From the NCBI GenBank assembly GCA_026713605.1, contig JAPOOC010000004.1, positions 1 to 53,831 on the forward strand: a stretch of DNA of 53,831 bases. Reading direction: 5' to 3'. The notes beneath the pieces were generated by a model. The model saw only the letters and a program-made list of their open reading frames with translations. It was not told the origin of the DNA and searched no databases. Shown in pieces: positions 46,008 through 53,831 of this stretch; the stretch's first letter is position 1, and every line of letters starts with the position of its first letter. This DNA is from Candidatus Kaiserbacteria bacterium. Its GTDB lineage: Bacteria; Patescibacteriota; Minisyncoccia; Phycocordibacterales; JABAAK01. Made by a program: the position numbers and the translations under genes.

Positions 46008-48560
46008 ATGCGATATATTCGGTATTCATTGGTATTGTCTGCACTGATCGGCGGATTATTAGCGATAGGTATCCTATCGGTTTCTTTTGCACAGCAAGGT
46101 GAGGGTGATTTTCGAATAGTGCAGATGCTGCGAAACAATATAAATCCGTCAGTCGTGGCGTTTCAGGTATACGGAACTTTTGAAAGTGAAGATGTGGTAA
46201 ATATGTACAGCAACGATGTATTTATTAAGGCAAAAGCAATCAACACACCAGACGCAATCGGAACAAAAGAGATCACCATTGAAAACATTTCAATTGATGT
46301 GTTTCAAACGGGAGACAACCTCATTGTGGCAAAGATAGAGCGCGCTGGTGCCGTGGTGCAACGGACGCCCGCATTCCGCCTAACCGTGCAAGAGCCACCA
46401 CCGATACCAACCGTCCGCGCGCTGGTCAATCAGGAAGAAGAGCTAATCGGGCTGGATATTACCGCCGCATTCAAAGAGAACGATGTCATACGAGTGTTCC
46501 TAAACGACGCTGAAATTCGGACAAAAACAATCCTCCTTGCTGACATCGGCAAAGAGACCGTGCGAATCGCCGGCATACCAATAGAGACATTGCGCATCGG
46601 CCAAAACTTTTTCACGGCAAGCGTGAGTCGCGGTGAAGCGGTGAGCGAGCGGAGCGAGCGGTCAGAGCCAATCCTCATAGAAGACCCGACAGAAGAAGAG
46701 GAAAAAGAGGAAGAAGGGGCAGCGCTACTACAGTGTGCGACCTACGGCGAACCACAAAAAATACTTGCCCGAGAAATAGATGCCTACGAGGGCTTTGGTA
46801 ATGATGTAGCAATGCGGGACGGCGTGCTTGCCGTCGGCACCCGAGGTGAAACTTCACACATATACATCAAGGAAAAAGAAGGTGCCGCACTGCGCAGCTC
46901 AGCGATATTGCGTGAACAGCACATTAAAAAGTTGGGATCAACAAGAAAGTCAGTTGCGGTACAGGACAAGATGACCGTGTTGGTCGGTGATCCAGGTTCC
47001 GACCATGTGGCGATGTCTGGAGGTGCAGTACAGGTCTATAAACGAGCGGCTGACCAGTGGACGGTGCGTAGCATAGTGGCCCCAAAAGACCTAAAGCCGT
47101 ATGAGGCATTCGGACGCACCCTTGCGGTAGAAGGGAACATACTTGCCGTCGGCGCCTCCCGCCTAGACAACAGCGGTGCCGTGTACATCTACACCAACAC
47201 GAACGGTGTCTGGGGAAACCCGTTCCGCGTGATACCAGACGACACCGCCCCAGATCAGGAATTCGGACACAGCATCACGGTCAGTAATGGCAGAGTCGCC
47301 GTCGGCGCTCCCGGCGATCGCTTCAGCAGGAGTGGTGCGGTATATGTATACACAAAAACAGGAAACGCATGGTCTGTGGAAAAAATAGTACCACAAAAGC
47401 GACGATTAAACGCCCATTTTGGCAACGAGGTAGTGCTCTATGACGGCGTGCTATTTGTCGGAGCAATGCGAGACGATCAGAGTGGCGACACACTCAACTC
47501 AGGCGCGGTGTATCTCTACATCAAAGAGGGAGGAGCATGGCAGTTAGCACAAAAATTGACACCACAGGCAAATGACACGGGTGCCGAATTCGGCACAGCG
47601 ATCGGGCGTTCAGGAAACATGCTTGCAATCGGCGCCCCCAGGAGCAATTTCGGACGCAAGAAGAGCGGTGCGGTATATCTGTATAAGCAGGCAAGGAAGG
47701 GAGCGCTGTGGTCTTTTGAGAGGGCTATCGCGCCGACCGGGCTGCAGAACGGAGATCGATTCGGCGCATCCATTGCATTTGACGGATTACATATATTTGC
47801 TGGTGCATACGGTGATGACGAACAAGAGAAAAATACCGGTGCGGTATATAGCTACGCCGGAGAAACAGTCGCATGTACTTCCAGTGCGACAGCATCTGCC
47901 ACAGAGGAAGAAGAAAAAATAGTCCCGTTATCACAGGCGGAGAGAGAGGAAAAAGTAACAAGTTTGTTAGACACCCTGAAGAAGCAGAAAGAGGTGCTGA
48001 GTACTTTAGCATCCAGCGCATCATCCATCGCAAGCAGGTTGGGCGAGCAAATTCAAGGGGCGTATGACGAGATAGCAAAAAAGAAGGAGGGCATTGTGAT
48101 CTATGACGAGGATAAGGTGCTCGCAAACGCTCAGCGCCGAGCAGCCGAGCAGCGCGGCATCATCGGGCCAGGGTTGCCAAACGCAGTGGCGGTGCAGCGA
48201 GTTGAATCTACTGATAAGATACCGTCCCCACCAACCGAGGAGACCGTACGAACACGGGATTCGGTAGTGCGAGAGACAGAGCAAAACTTAGGAACCGTAG
48301 TACCAGTTTCTTACAAAGATCTGCGCCTCGGTGATGTGCATGAAGATGTGTATCGTCTGCAAGTATTTCTAAATAGTAACGGATACCGCGTGGCAGAAGA
48401 AGGTGAGGGAAGCCCAGGCAACGAAACGAGCGTTTTTAACGAAGCAACAGATCGGACGCTGCGGTGGTTTCAGTTAGTGGAAGGATTACCAGTTACCGGC
48501 GTGTTAGACAAAGAGACACGAGAAAAGATGTTGGGTCGCATTACCACCTTTAAGCAGTAA
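46008..48560 (+). CDS. large exported protein: Ig-like domains, FG-GAP-like beta-propeller, C-terminal peptidoglycan-binding domain
   Basis: Signal peptide; repeats FG..(V/I)AV..G.LAVGA....SGAVY(I/V)Y; C-terminal VYRLQVFLNSNGYRVAEEGEGSPGNETSVFNEATDRTLRWFQLVEGLPVTGVLDKETR. Confidence 0.85.
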   Translation: MRYIRYSLVLSALIGGLLAIGILSVSFAQQGEGDFRIVQMLRNNINPSVVAFQVYGTFESEDVVNMYSNDVFIKAKAINTPDAIGTKEITIENISIDVFQTGDNLIVAKIERAGAVVQRTPAFRLTVQEPPPIPTVRALVNQEEELIGLDITAAFKENDVIRVFLNDAEIRTKTILLADIGKETVRIAGIPIETLRIGQNFFTASVSRGEAVSERSERSEPILIEDPTEEEEKEEEGAALLQCATYGEPQKILAREIDAYEGFGNDVAMRDGVLAVGTRGETSHIYIKEKEGAALRSSAILREQHIKKLGSTRKSVAVQDKMTVLVGDPGSDHVAMSGGAVQVYKRAADQWTVRSIVAPKDLKPYEAFGRTLAVEGNILAVGASRLDNSGAVYIYTNTNGVWGNPFRVIPDDTAPDQEFGHSITVSNGRVAVGAPGDRFSRSGAVYVYTKTGNAWSVEKIVPQKRRLNAHFGNEVVLYDGVLFVGAMRDDQSGDTLNSGAVYLYIKEGGAWQLAQKLTPQANDTGAEFGTAIGRSGNMLAIGAPRSNFGRKKSGAVYLYKQARKGALWSFERAIAPTGLQNGDRFGASIAFDGLHIFAGAYGDDEQEKNTGAVYSYAGETVACTSSATASATEEEEKIVPLSQAEREEKVTSLLDTLKKQKEVLSTLASSASSIASRLGEQIQGAYDEIAKKKEGIVIYDEDKVLANAQRRAAEQRGIIGPGLPNAVAVQRVESTDKIPSPPTEETVRTRDSVVRETEQNLGTVVPVSYKDLRLGDVHEDVYRLQVFLNSNGYRVAEEGEGSPGNETSVFNEATDRTLRWFQLVEGLPVTGVLDKETREKMLGRITTFKQ

Positions 48561-48597
48561 GAAAAGAACTGCATCATAGCGTGCCATACTAAAGACA

Positions 48598-50331
48598 ATG
48601 CCACTTTCTACGAAATACAAGTTAGACAGTCCATATACCGCCTTTTATGTGGTCATAGCGGTCGCGCTCCTCTCCATATTTATCCTCTACGACAACCAAT
48701 TCAACAAAAAGGTAGAGGGAAACACCGGCATATTTCTGCCATTTAGGAGTGTTGGCGACCGAGGGAATATCTACTTCATTGATAAAGAAGATGAAAAGCA
48801 TCTTGCTGCGACAACACACTTCGGGTACAACCTGAACATCTCCCCACTAGAGATTGAGGATGCAGAAGAGGTGTATGAACACCTCAGCGAAGAGATTGAC
48901 ATAGACCGGAAGAGTTTTTTCAAGAGCGCGGAAAAATCAGAAAAGGATGAGTATGAAATTATTGAGCGCGACATACCAGAGTCCATACAGGAAAAAATAC
49001 AAGCACGCATTGATCAGTACGGATTGAAAGGGGTGTGGCTTGAACCCTTCAAAAAACGGGAATATATCAATGGCTCACTCGCAGCACACACACTCGGTTT
49101 TGTGTCAGTTGACGAGGAGCAAGCGACACGAGGGCAGTACGGTGTAGAAAATATCTTTGATGATGTGCTCAGTAGCGCGAACAGGGTGCCAAAAACCGCA
49201 GCAACAACAGTGCTACGACAACTCGGTGAACTACCACCAGAAAATGATCGTCCGTCCGCCGGCAATGTTACCCTAACAATAGATATTAATGTGCAACGAC
49301 AGCTGGAGGAACAGTTGCGGAGAATACAGTACAACTGGGGCGCACAAAAGGTCGGAGGCATTGTGATGGATCCAAATGACGGTGCCATTGTTGCAATAGG
49401 AGCAGTGCCATCGTTCAATCCAAACACCTTCGGGCAGGTAACGGACTACTCAGTGTTTAACAATCCAATTGTTGAGGATGTGTATGAAATGGGGTCAGTG
49501 TTTAAGGCATTGACTGCCGCAATCGGCATTGATTCAGGGCGGGTATCATTGCGTGATTCATATACCGATTACGGGCAGGTAATTGTGGACGGAGAGATAA
49601 TATCAAATTATGACAGCCGCGGTCGGGGACCAAATACCAGTATCCAGACCATCTTGTCGCACTCACTAAACACCGGCGCCGTATTTATGCTACAAAAAAT
49701 TGGTATCGGCACCTACAAGGACTATATTGATGAGTTTCGCTTTGACAGCATCACACAAGTTGACCTACCAAAAGAAATAGCGGGATTAGTAGAAAACCTA
49801 AACAGCAATCGTGAAATAGAATTTGCAACCGCATCATTCGGGCAGGGTATCGCCGTCACACCGATAGCGGCAGCGCGTGCATTTGCCACCCTGGCAAACG
49901 GCGGTTTCCTCGTGCAACCCTATGTAACAAAAGATATTGAACAACCACAGGTCGGCGGGGTTATCTCGGGAAGAAATTTCACGCGAGAACGGAAACGAAT
50001 CTTCAACACTTCAGCAACAGACAAGGTAACAGCCCTACTGACAGGAGTGTATGATCGGGGGATACTTGGCGGATCACTACGGAACACGCAATACAGTATC
50101 GCCGCAAAAACAGGAACCGCACAGCTTGTTGACCCGCAAACCGGTAAGTACGCAGAAAACAAATTTCTCCACTCATTCTTCGGCTACCTTCCCGCATCAA
50201 AGCCAAAACACCTCATATTCCTCTTCGCCGTTGACCCAAAAACAAAATTTGCCTCCACCTCACTCTCCCATCCATTCGCTGCACTAGCAAATTACATCAT
50301 CTCCTACTACGCCATTCCGCCAGATCGCTAA
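48598..50331 (+). CDS. class B penicillin-binding protein (FtsI/PBP2-like)
   Basis: EMGSVFKALTAAIG (SxxK), SHSLNTGAVFML (SxN), AAKTGTAQLV (KTG); N-terminal TM. Confidence 0.92.
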   Translation: MPLSTKYKLDSPYTAFYVVIAVALLSIFILYDNQFNKKVEGNTGIFLPFRSVGDRGNIYFIDKEDEKHLAATTHFGYNLNISPLEIEDAEEVYEHLSEEIDIDRKSFFKSAEKSEKDEYEIIERDIPESIQEKIQARIDQYGLKGVWLEPFKKREYINGSLAAHTLGFVSVDEEQATRGQYGVENIFDDVLSSANRVPKTAATTVLRQLGELPPENDRPSAGNVTLTIDINVQRQLEEQLRRIQYNWGAQKVGGIVMDPNDGAIVAIGAVPSFNPNTFGQVTDYSVFNNPIVEDVYEMGSVFKALTAAIGIDSGRVSLRDSYTDYGQVIVDGEIISNYDSRGRGPNTSIQTILSHSLNTGAVFMLQKIGIGTYKDYIDEFRFDSITQVDLPKEIAGLVENLNSNREIEFATASFGQGIAVTPIAAARAFATLANGGFLVQPYVTKDIEQPQVGGVISGRNFTRERKRIFNTSATDKVTALLTGVYDRGILGGSLRNTQYSIAAKTGTAQLVDPQTGKYAENKFLHSFFGYLPASKPKHLIFLFAVDPKTKFASTSLSHPFAALANYIISYYAIPPDR

Positions 50332-50473
50332 CGGCAAAAACCAAAAAACCCCGCTCCGAAGAGTAGGGTTTTGGTCTGCTCACAAGGGTGTGGCAGCAAG
50401 TATAGTTGATGATCAGCGGAAGAAAAGCAGTACGCATACCACCTTCCTTCCACTGTGAGTCCTTTTACCATAG

Positions 50474-50507
50474 GGCAATAACACGGCGCTGTACACAGCG
50501 TATTGCC
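50474..50507. repeat. strong nested hairpin in the intergenic region
   Basis: GGCAATA-acacgg-CGCTGT-ac-ACAGCG-TATTGCC. Confidence 0.6.
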
Positions 50508-50666
50508 AAAGTACACACCACTACAGACAGTATAGGTATTTTCCAAAACTCCGCAATCTTGACAAAAACCAAATAATCCAAGGGTTTTTTGTCAACCCAA
50601 CAAGAGAAAACCGCATACAGAGCAATAGCAGAGAGGGCAGGGAGCCGGTTAAAAAAACGCAACACA

Positions 50667-50696
50667 AACACCCGCCACAAAACGGTGACGGGTGTT
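50667..50696 (-). terminator. probable terminator of the Fic gene
   Basis: Minus strand AACACCCGTCACCGTTTTGTGGCGGGTGTT, downstream GCGTTTTTTT; 8+3 bp stem with one mismatch. Confidence 0.6.
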
Positions 50697-50747
50697 GCGG
50701 CTGTGCAGGTAGGGCAAGAAAGACACGGACACCGTTCTTACTGGTTA

Positions 50748-51911
50748 TCATGCCTTAAAGAGGTCAATATAGTGATGTAACTTAAACACTTTATTGCGGG
50801 AGAAGCCAGTAGTTTCTTTGAGCATACCTTCCTTTACCATGCGCTCTATTACTTTTGTCGCGGTGGTTGTTGACACGCGTACCTCTTTCGCTGCGGTCGA
50901 TATATCAAACGCAGGTTTTGAAAATGCAAACATGAGCAATGCGTGCGCTGTTTTTGCCTGACGACCGAGTGGTAATAGTTTTTGTTCATACTCCCGTTGG
51001 AGGTTAAGCATGCTTTTGAGCGTTTCTTTCCCCTTTTTTGCTGTTTCAGTGATGCCAGAGAGGAAAAATAACAGCCACTGATCCATGTCGTTTTGTTCAC
51101 GCACAAATGTCAGAGCATCATAATATGCTCCCTTATTTTTTTCAAAAAAATCAGAAAGATACAGGACAGGTTTTTGCAGTACCCCCATATGCATCAGCTG
51201 CAACACTATGAGTATTCGGCCGACTCTCCCGTTTCCGTCATTGAAAGGGTGTATTATTTCAAACTGATAGTGTGCCATCGCTACCTTTATGAGGTTCGGT
51301 ATGGTGAAAAGTGCCGTATTCCAGAACTCTTCCAGATCTTTCAGTGTGTCCGAAAGGTCTTTTGGGTGTGGCGGGATAAATGATGCTGATTTGATTGATG
51401 TGCCTCCAATCCAATTTTGTTGTGTTCGTATTTCTCCCGGCTGTTTGTGCTCTCCGCGCACACCTTGCATGAGTCGCTTATGTATTTCACAGGTTAGGCG
51501 CATACAGATAGGCAGTTTCGGTAGTTGCGCCACCCCATAATTCATTGCCGTTATATAGTTCTGCACCTCTTTCCAGTCATCACGCTGTTCCGGGGCGATT
51601 TCTTTTTCTTCAAGCACTACCTCATCAATGCCGGTATAGGTCCCTTCAATGCTACTTGATTTTACCGCTTCATTGCGGACATGCATGGAGATGAAAAATT
51701 CTATGTCAGGCACGAGATCTGCATATGCGTCCAATCCTGCGAGGTGGTGTGCTGCCTCTTCAAGAAGGAAGGGAATGCGTTTGTCTTGGGTAGTATAAGG
51801 TGTGTTTATCGGGGACGGCAAAAAACTCTGATACGCATATTCTTTGCCATGAAACTGCTGTACATAGGAACCACTCACAAAACTTGACTTTTTTGATTTT
51901 TCCTGTCTCAT
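50748..51911 (-). CDS. Fic family protein with N-terminal inhibitory motif and C-terminal winged-helix
   Basis: HPFNDGNGRVGR Fic motif; VKSSSIEGT inhibitory-helix motif; KEVRVSTTTATKVIERMVKEGMLKET HTH. Confidence 0.95.
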   Translation of the reverse strand: MRQEKSKKSSFVSGSYVQQFHGKEYAYQSFLPSPINTPYTTQDKRIPFLLEEAAHHLAGLDAYADLVPDIEFFISMHVRNEAVKSSSIEGTYTGIDEVVLEEKEIAPEQRDDWKEVQNYITAMNYGVAQLPKLPICMRLTCEIHKRLMQGVRGEHKQPGEIRTQQNWIGGTSIKSASFIPPHPKDLSDTLKDLEEFWNTALFTIPNLIKVAMAHYQFEIIHPFNDGNGRVGRILIVLQLMHMGVLQKPVLYLSDFFEKNKGAYYDALTFVREQNDMDQWLLFFLSGITETAKKGKETLKSMLNLQREYEQKLLPLGRQAKTAHALLMFAFSKPAFDISTAAKEVRVSTTTATKVIERMVKEGMLKETTGFSRNKVFKLHHYIDLFKA

Positions 51912-51929
51912 ATATATAGTATATCACAC

Positions 51930-52044
51930 TTTCAGCCCTAAAAGTTGGATAAGAGGTTTCCTTATTCCAGTTTCAGCCCTGAAAGTTGGATAAGAGATTT
52001 CCTTATTCCAGTTTCAGCCCTGAAAGTTGGATAAGGGTCTCCGT
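51930..52044. repeat. three direct repeats, 41-bp period, upstream of the Fic gene
   Basis: TTTCAGCCCTRAAAGTTGGATAAGAGRTTTCCTTATTCCAG starting at 51930, 51971 and 52012 (third diverges after GGATAAG). Confidence 0.92.
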
Positions 52045-52125
52045 CACCCAAGTTTCTATGACTTATGGCAAATGTTTTCTGTGTAAAAAAACATTGACTT
52101 TTTTCTATGCATTGCTATAGTAAGC

Positions 52126-52314
52126 ATGAAGAATAAATATTATATACCCATGGAAAAAAATCAAAAAACATCACACAAAGTTATGTATACAAAAAAAGCA
52201 CTGAAAATCATTGATGAAATGGATAAAAAATACGATTTTGGTGGAAGAAATAACACACTGAGTTTTGCTCTCCATGCACTCAAACAGCTTGATAAACATG
52301 GGAGGATTAGTTGA
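52126..52314 (+). CDS. small hypothetical protein
   Basis: 62 aa; TTGACT-N16-TATAGT promoter just upstream. Confidence 0.5.
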   Translation: MKNKYYIPMEKNQKTSHKVMYTKKALKIIDEMDKKYDFGGRNNTLSFALHALKQLDKHGRIS

Positions 52315-52331
52315 TAACAAAAGAGGACTAT

Positions 52332-52577
52332 ATGTTTTTCCTTGAAGAAATTCTTCTTGCCTTGGCTTTCGGCTATGCCATGTATGCGATAGGCATATTC
52401 GGTGGAATACTGATTTGCACAACGATGTATGTGCTACCAATCATGATTGCGCTACTACGCTCCCACACTCGCCGCCGCCGCATCACCGTGATCACCTTGT
52501 GCCTAGGATGGACTTTCGTTGGGTGGGTGTGGGCACTCATATGGGCATGCACCGACAACACCGAAAAGAAATCGTAG
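52332..52577 (+). CDS. superinfection-immunity-like small membrane protein
   Basis: GIFGGILICTTMYVLPIMIALLRSHTRRRRITVITLCLGWTFVGWVWALIWAC; GWT.VGW.WAL.WA pattern of the phage T4 Imm-like family. Confidence 0.65.
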   Translation: MFFLEEILLALAFGYAMYAIGIFGGILICTTMYVLPIMIALLRSHTRRRRITVITLCLGWTFVGWVWALIWACTDNTEKKS

Positions 52578-52588
52578 CACCACAACAA

Positions 52589-52616
52589 TTGACCTTGCCC
52601 AGTCGGGCAAGGTCAA
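52589..52616. terminator. perfect 12-bp hairpin
   Basis: TTGACCTTGCCC-AGTC-GGGCAAGGTCAA. Confidence 0.7.
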
Positions 52617-52852
52617 TCACTTTGTATACACAGCGACCACAAGAAAGAAGCGACACAGACCAAGCACCACCGCCCACACCCACGAAGGGTACGAAGAGTG
52701 ATAGAAATGAATACAACTGCCGAAATACCGACAGCAAGAGTTTTACACAAAATGTGCAATACAAAGCCAAAAACAGGGTACTATACCAGTAATGATACAG
52801 GGTGTCAGATTTATTGTTGTGGAGTGCTATAAACAATGCATAAGAGTGCAAT

Positions 52853-53831
52853 ATGAATATGATTTTTAAGAAAAAGAAAGAAAGACGGTATACAGCAAGA
52901 CCTCAGAGACCGCCAAGCACAGGGAATCTGACATGGCACCCCACTCGTGTCTACCTCCTCGCCATCGCCACCCTCCTCACCATCCTCACCCTCACCACCT
53001 TCGCCGGGCAAGCGAGTGCGGAGGGTATCTGGCGCAAAGACGGAACGGGTAATGTGGTCACCACCACCATCAGCACCATAAAGATTGGGGCGACCGCAAC
53101 CATCACCGCAAGCATAACAGGCAGTGGCAATGCAATAAGTGCACTCTCTGCTTCTTTCAAAGGTGAACCCTGTAGTTCTTCCAACCTCCCCGCGAGTGGC
53201 GACACGGACTATGTTACCGATACCAATGCATCAGACGGGTTTTCTGTTTCGATTGTTGTACCGACAATTGCTTCTGGACGCATTTGTGTGTCCGTTACCC
53301 ACACTATTAGTTCGGTGGCAAGCACGCTCGCAATTCCTTTCTTTGGAGCAAGTCAAGACCTTTTTAAAAAGCCAGCCAGTGTTACCGCAACACGAGGCGA
53401 TACGCAGGTTACTCTTGGGTGGGCTGCAGCAAGTGGCGCGCCTAATCATATTAGAGGGTATCAGTACCGCTCAAAAGCAAGCGATTCTCAGACATGGGGT
53501 TCTTGGACGGATATCTCTGGTAGCGATCACACAACCACCTCACACACCGTTACCGGACTCACCAACGATACCCCATACGATTTTCAAGTGCGAAGTCGGG
53601 TAAATAATGGTACGATCAGTTCCACCAGTGGTGGCTTTATCCCCGGAGATACTTCAGATACCGTATCAGCGACCCCGGTTGCCATCCCCACAGCCCCTAC
53701 CGCTATAGTCCCACACAATGTAGGTGTAGACGGTTTCACTTATGACCTAGAAAATGTAACGGTAACGCTGCCGAGTGGTGCCAGCCCAACCAGCACAAGC
53801 ACCCTCACCGTATTTTCATACACACCAACCA
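52853..53831 (+). CDS. exported fibronectin type III-domain protein, truncated by the window end
   Basis: Absent from the ORF track because no stop is reached: MNMIFKKKKERRYTARPQRPPSTGNLTWHPTRVYLLAIATLLTILTLTTFAGQASA...KPASVTATRGDTQVTLGWAAASGAPNHIRGYQYRSK...HTVTGLTNDTPYDFQVRSR. Confidence 0.88.
   Translation, partial: MNMIFKKKKERRYTARPQRPPSTGNLTWHPTRVYLLAIATLLTILTLTTFAGQASAEGIWRKDGTGNVVTTTISTIKIGATATITASITGSGNAISALSASFKGEPCSSSNLPASGDTDYVTDTNASDGFSVSIVVPTIASGRICVSVTHTISSVASTLAIPFFGASQDLFKKPASVTATRGDTQVTLGWAAASGAPNHIRGYQYRSKASDSQTWGSWTDISGSDHTTTSHTVTGLTNDTPYDFQVRSRVNNGTISSTSGGFIPGDTSDTVSATPVAIPTAPTAIVPHNVGVDGFTYDLENVTVTLPSGASPTSTSTLTVFSYTPT

Noticed and set aside
44912-46138. 408-aa minus-strand ORF opposite dnaG
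   Set aside because: Antisense shadow of dnaG, low-complexity Ser-rich translation.
47572-47922. 116-aa ORF within the 46008 gene
   Set aside because: Alternate frame inside a continuous repeat-domain coding sequence.
50335-50745. tmRNA or RNase P RNA
   Set aside because: No GAGGAAAGTCC-type RNase P core and no recognisable tmRNA tag or tRNA-like ends on either strand.
51930-52044. CRISPR array
   Set aside because: The 41-bp units are contiguous direct repeats with no variable spacers and no cas genes nearby.

Overview
The window reads as a compact bacterial chromosome segment, probably Candidate Phyla Radiation / Patescibacteria (Parcubacteria-like). That taxonomic call is an inference from short ribosomal proteins, gene order and short intergenic gaps; I could not run a search. 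Housekeeping content: tRNA-Glu and tRNA-Ile, cysS, a ctpA-like S41 protease, frr-mreB-mreC-mreD-mrdA, a YbaK-type deacylase, rpmA, mraZ-rsmH-(ftsL-like), rpsP-khpA-trmD, infA-rpmJ-rpsM-rpsK-rpsD-rpoA-rplQ-rplM-rpsI, rpsB-tsf, mpg, a DnaQ-like exonuclease, trpS, grpE, rpoB-rpoC-dnaG and a second class B PBP. Accessory or unusual content: (i) a 12.9-19.6 kb island with partly duplicated and decayed gene fragments, an orphan membrane protein, and an NPPY adenine methyltransferase convergent with two tandem paralogous GIY-YIG-like genes; (ii) four monocistronic cassettes (5.85, 27.25, 29.9, 31.5 kb) with near-TSS inverted-repeat 5' leaders, GC-rich ORFs and strong terminators, two of them encoding paralogous lipoproteins; (iii) a Fic gene headed by a 41-bp repeat array, near a superinfection-immunity-like protein; (iv) an ArfB-like GGQ gene interrupted by an apparent 1-nt frameshift; (v) many genes with a TATACT/TATAGT box only 6-9 nt before ATG, suggesting leaderless mRNAs.
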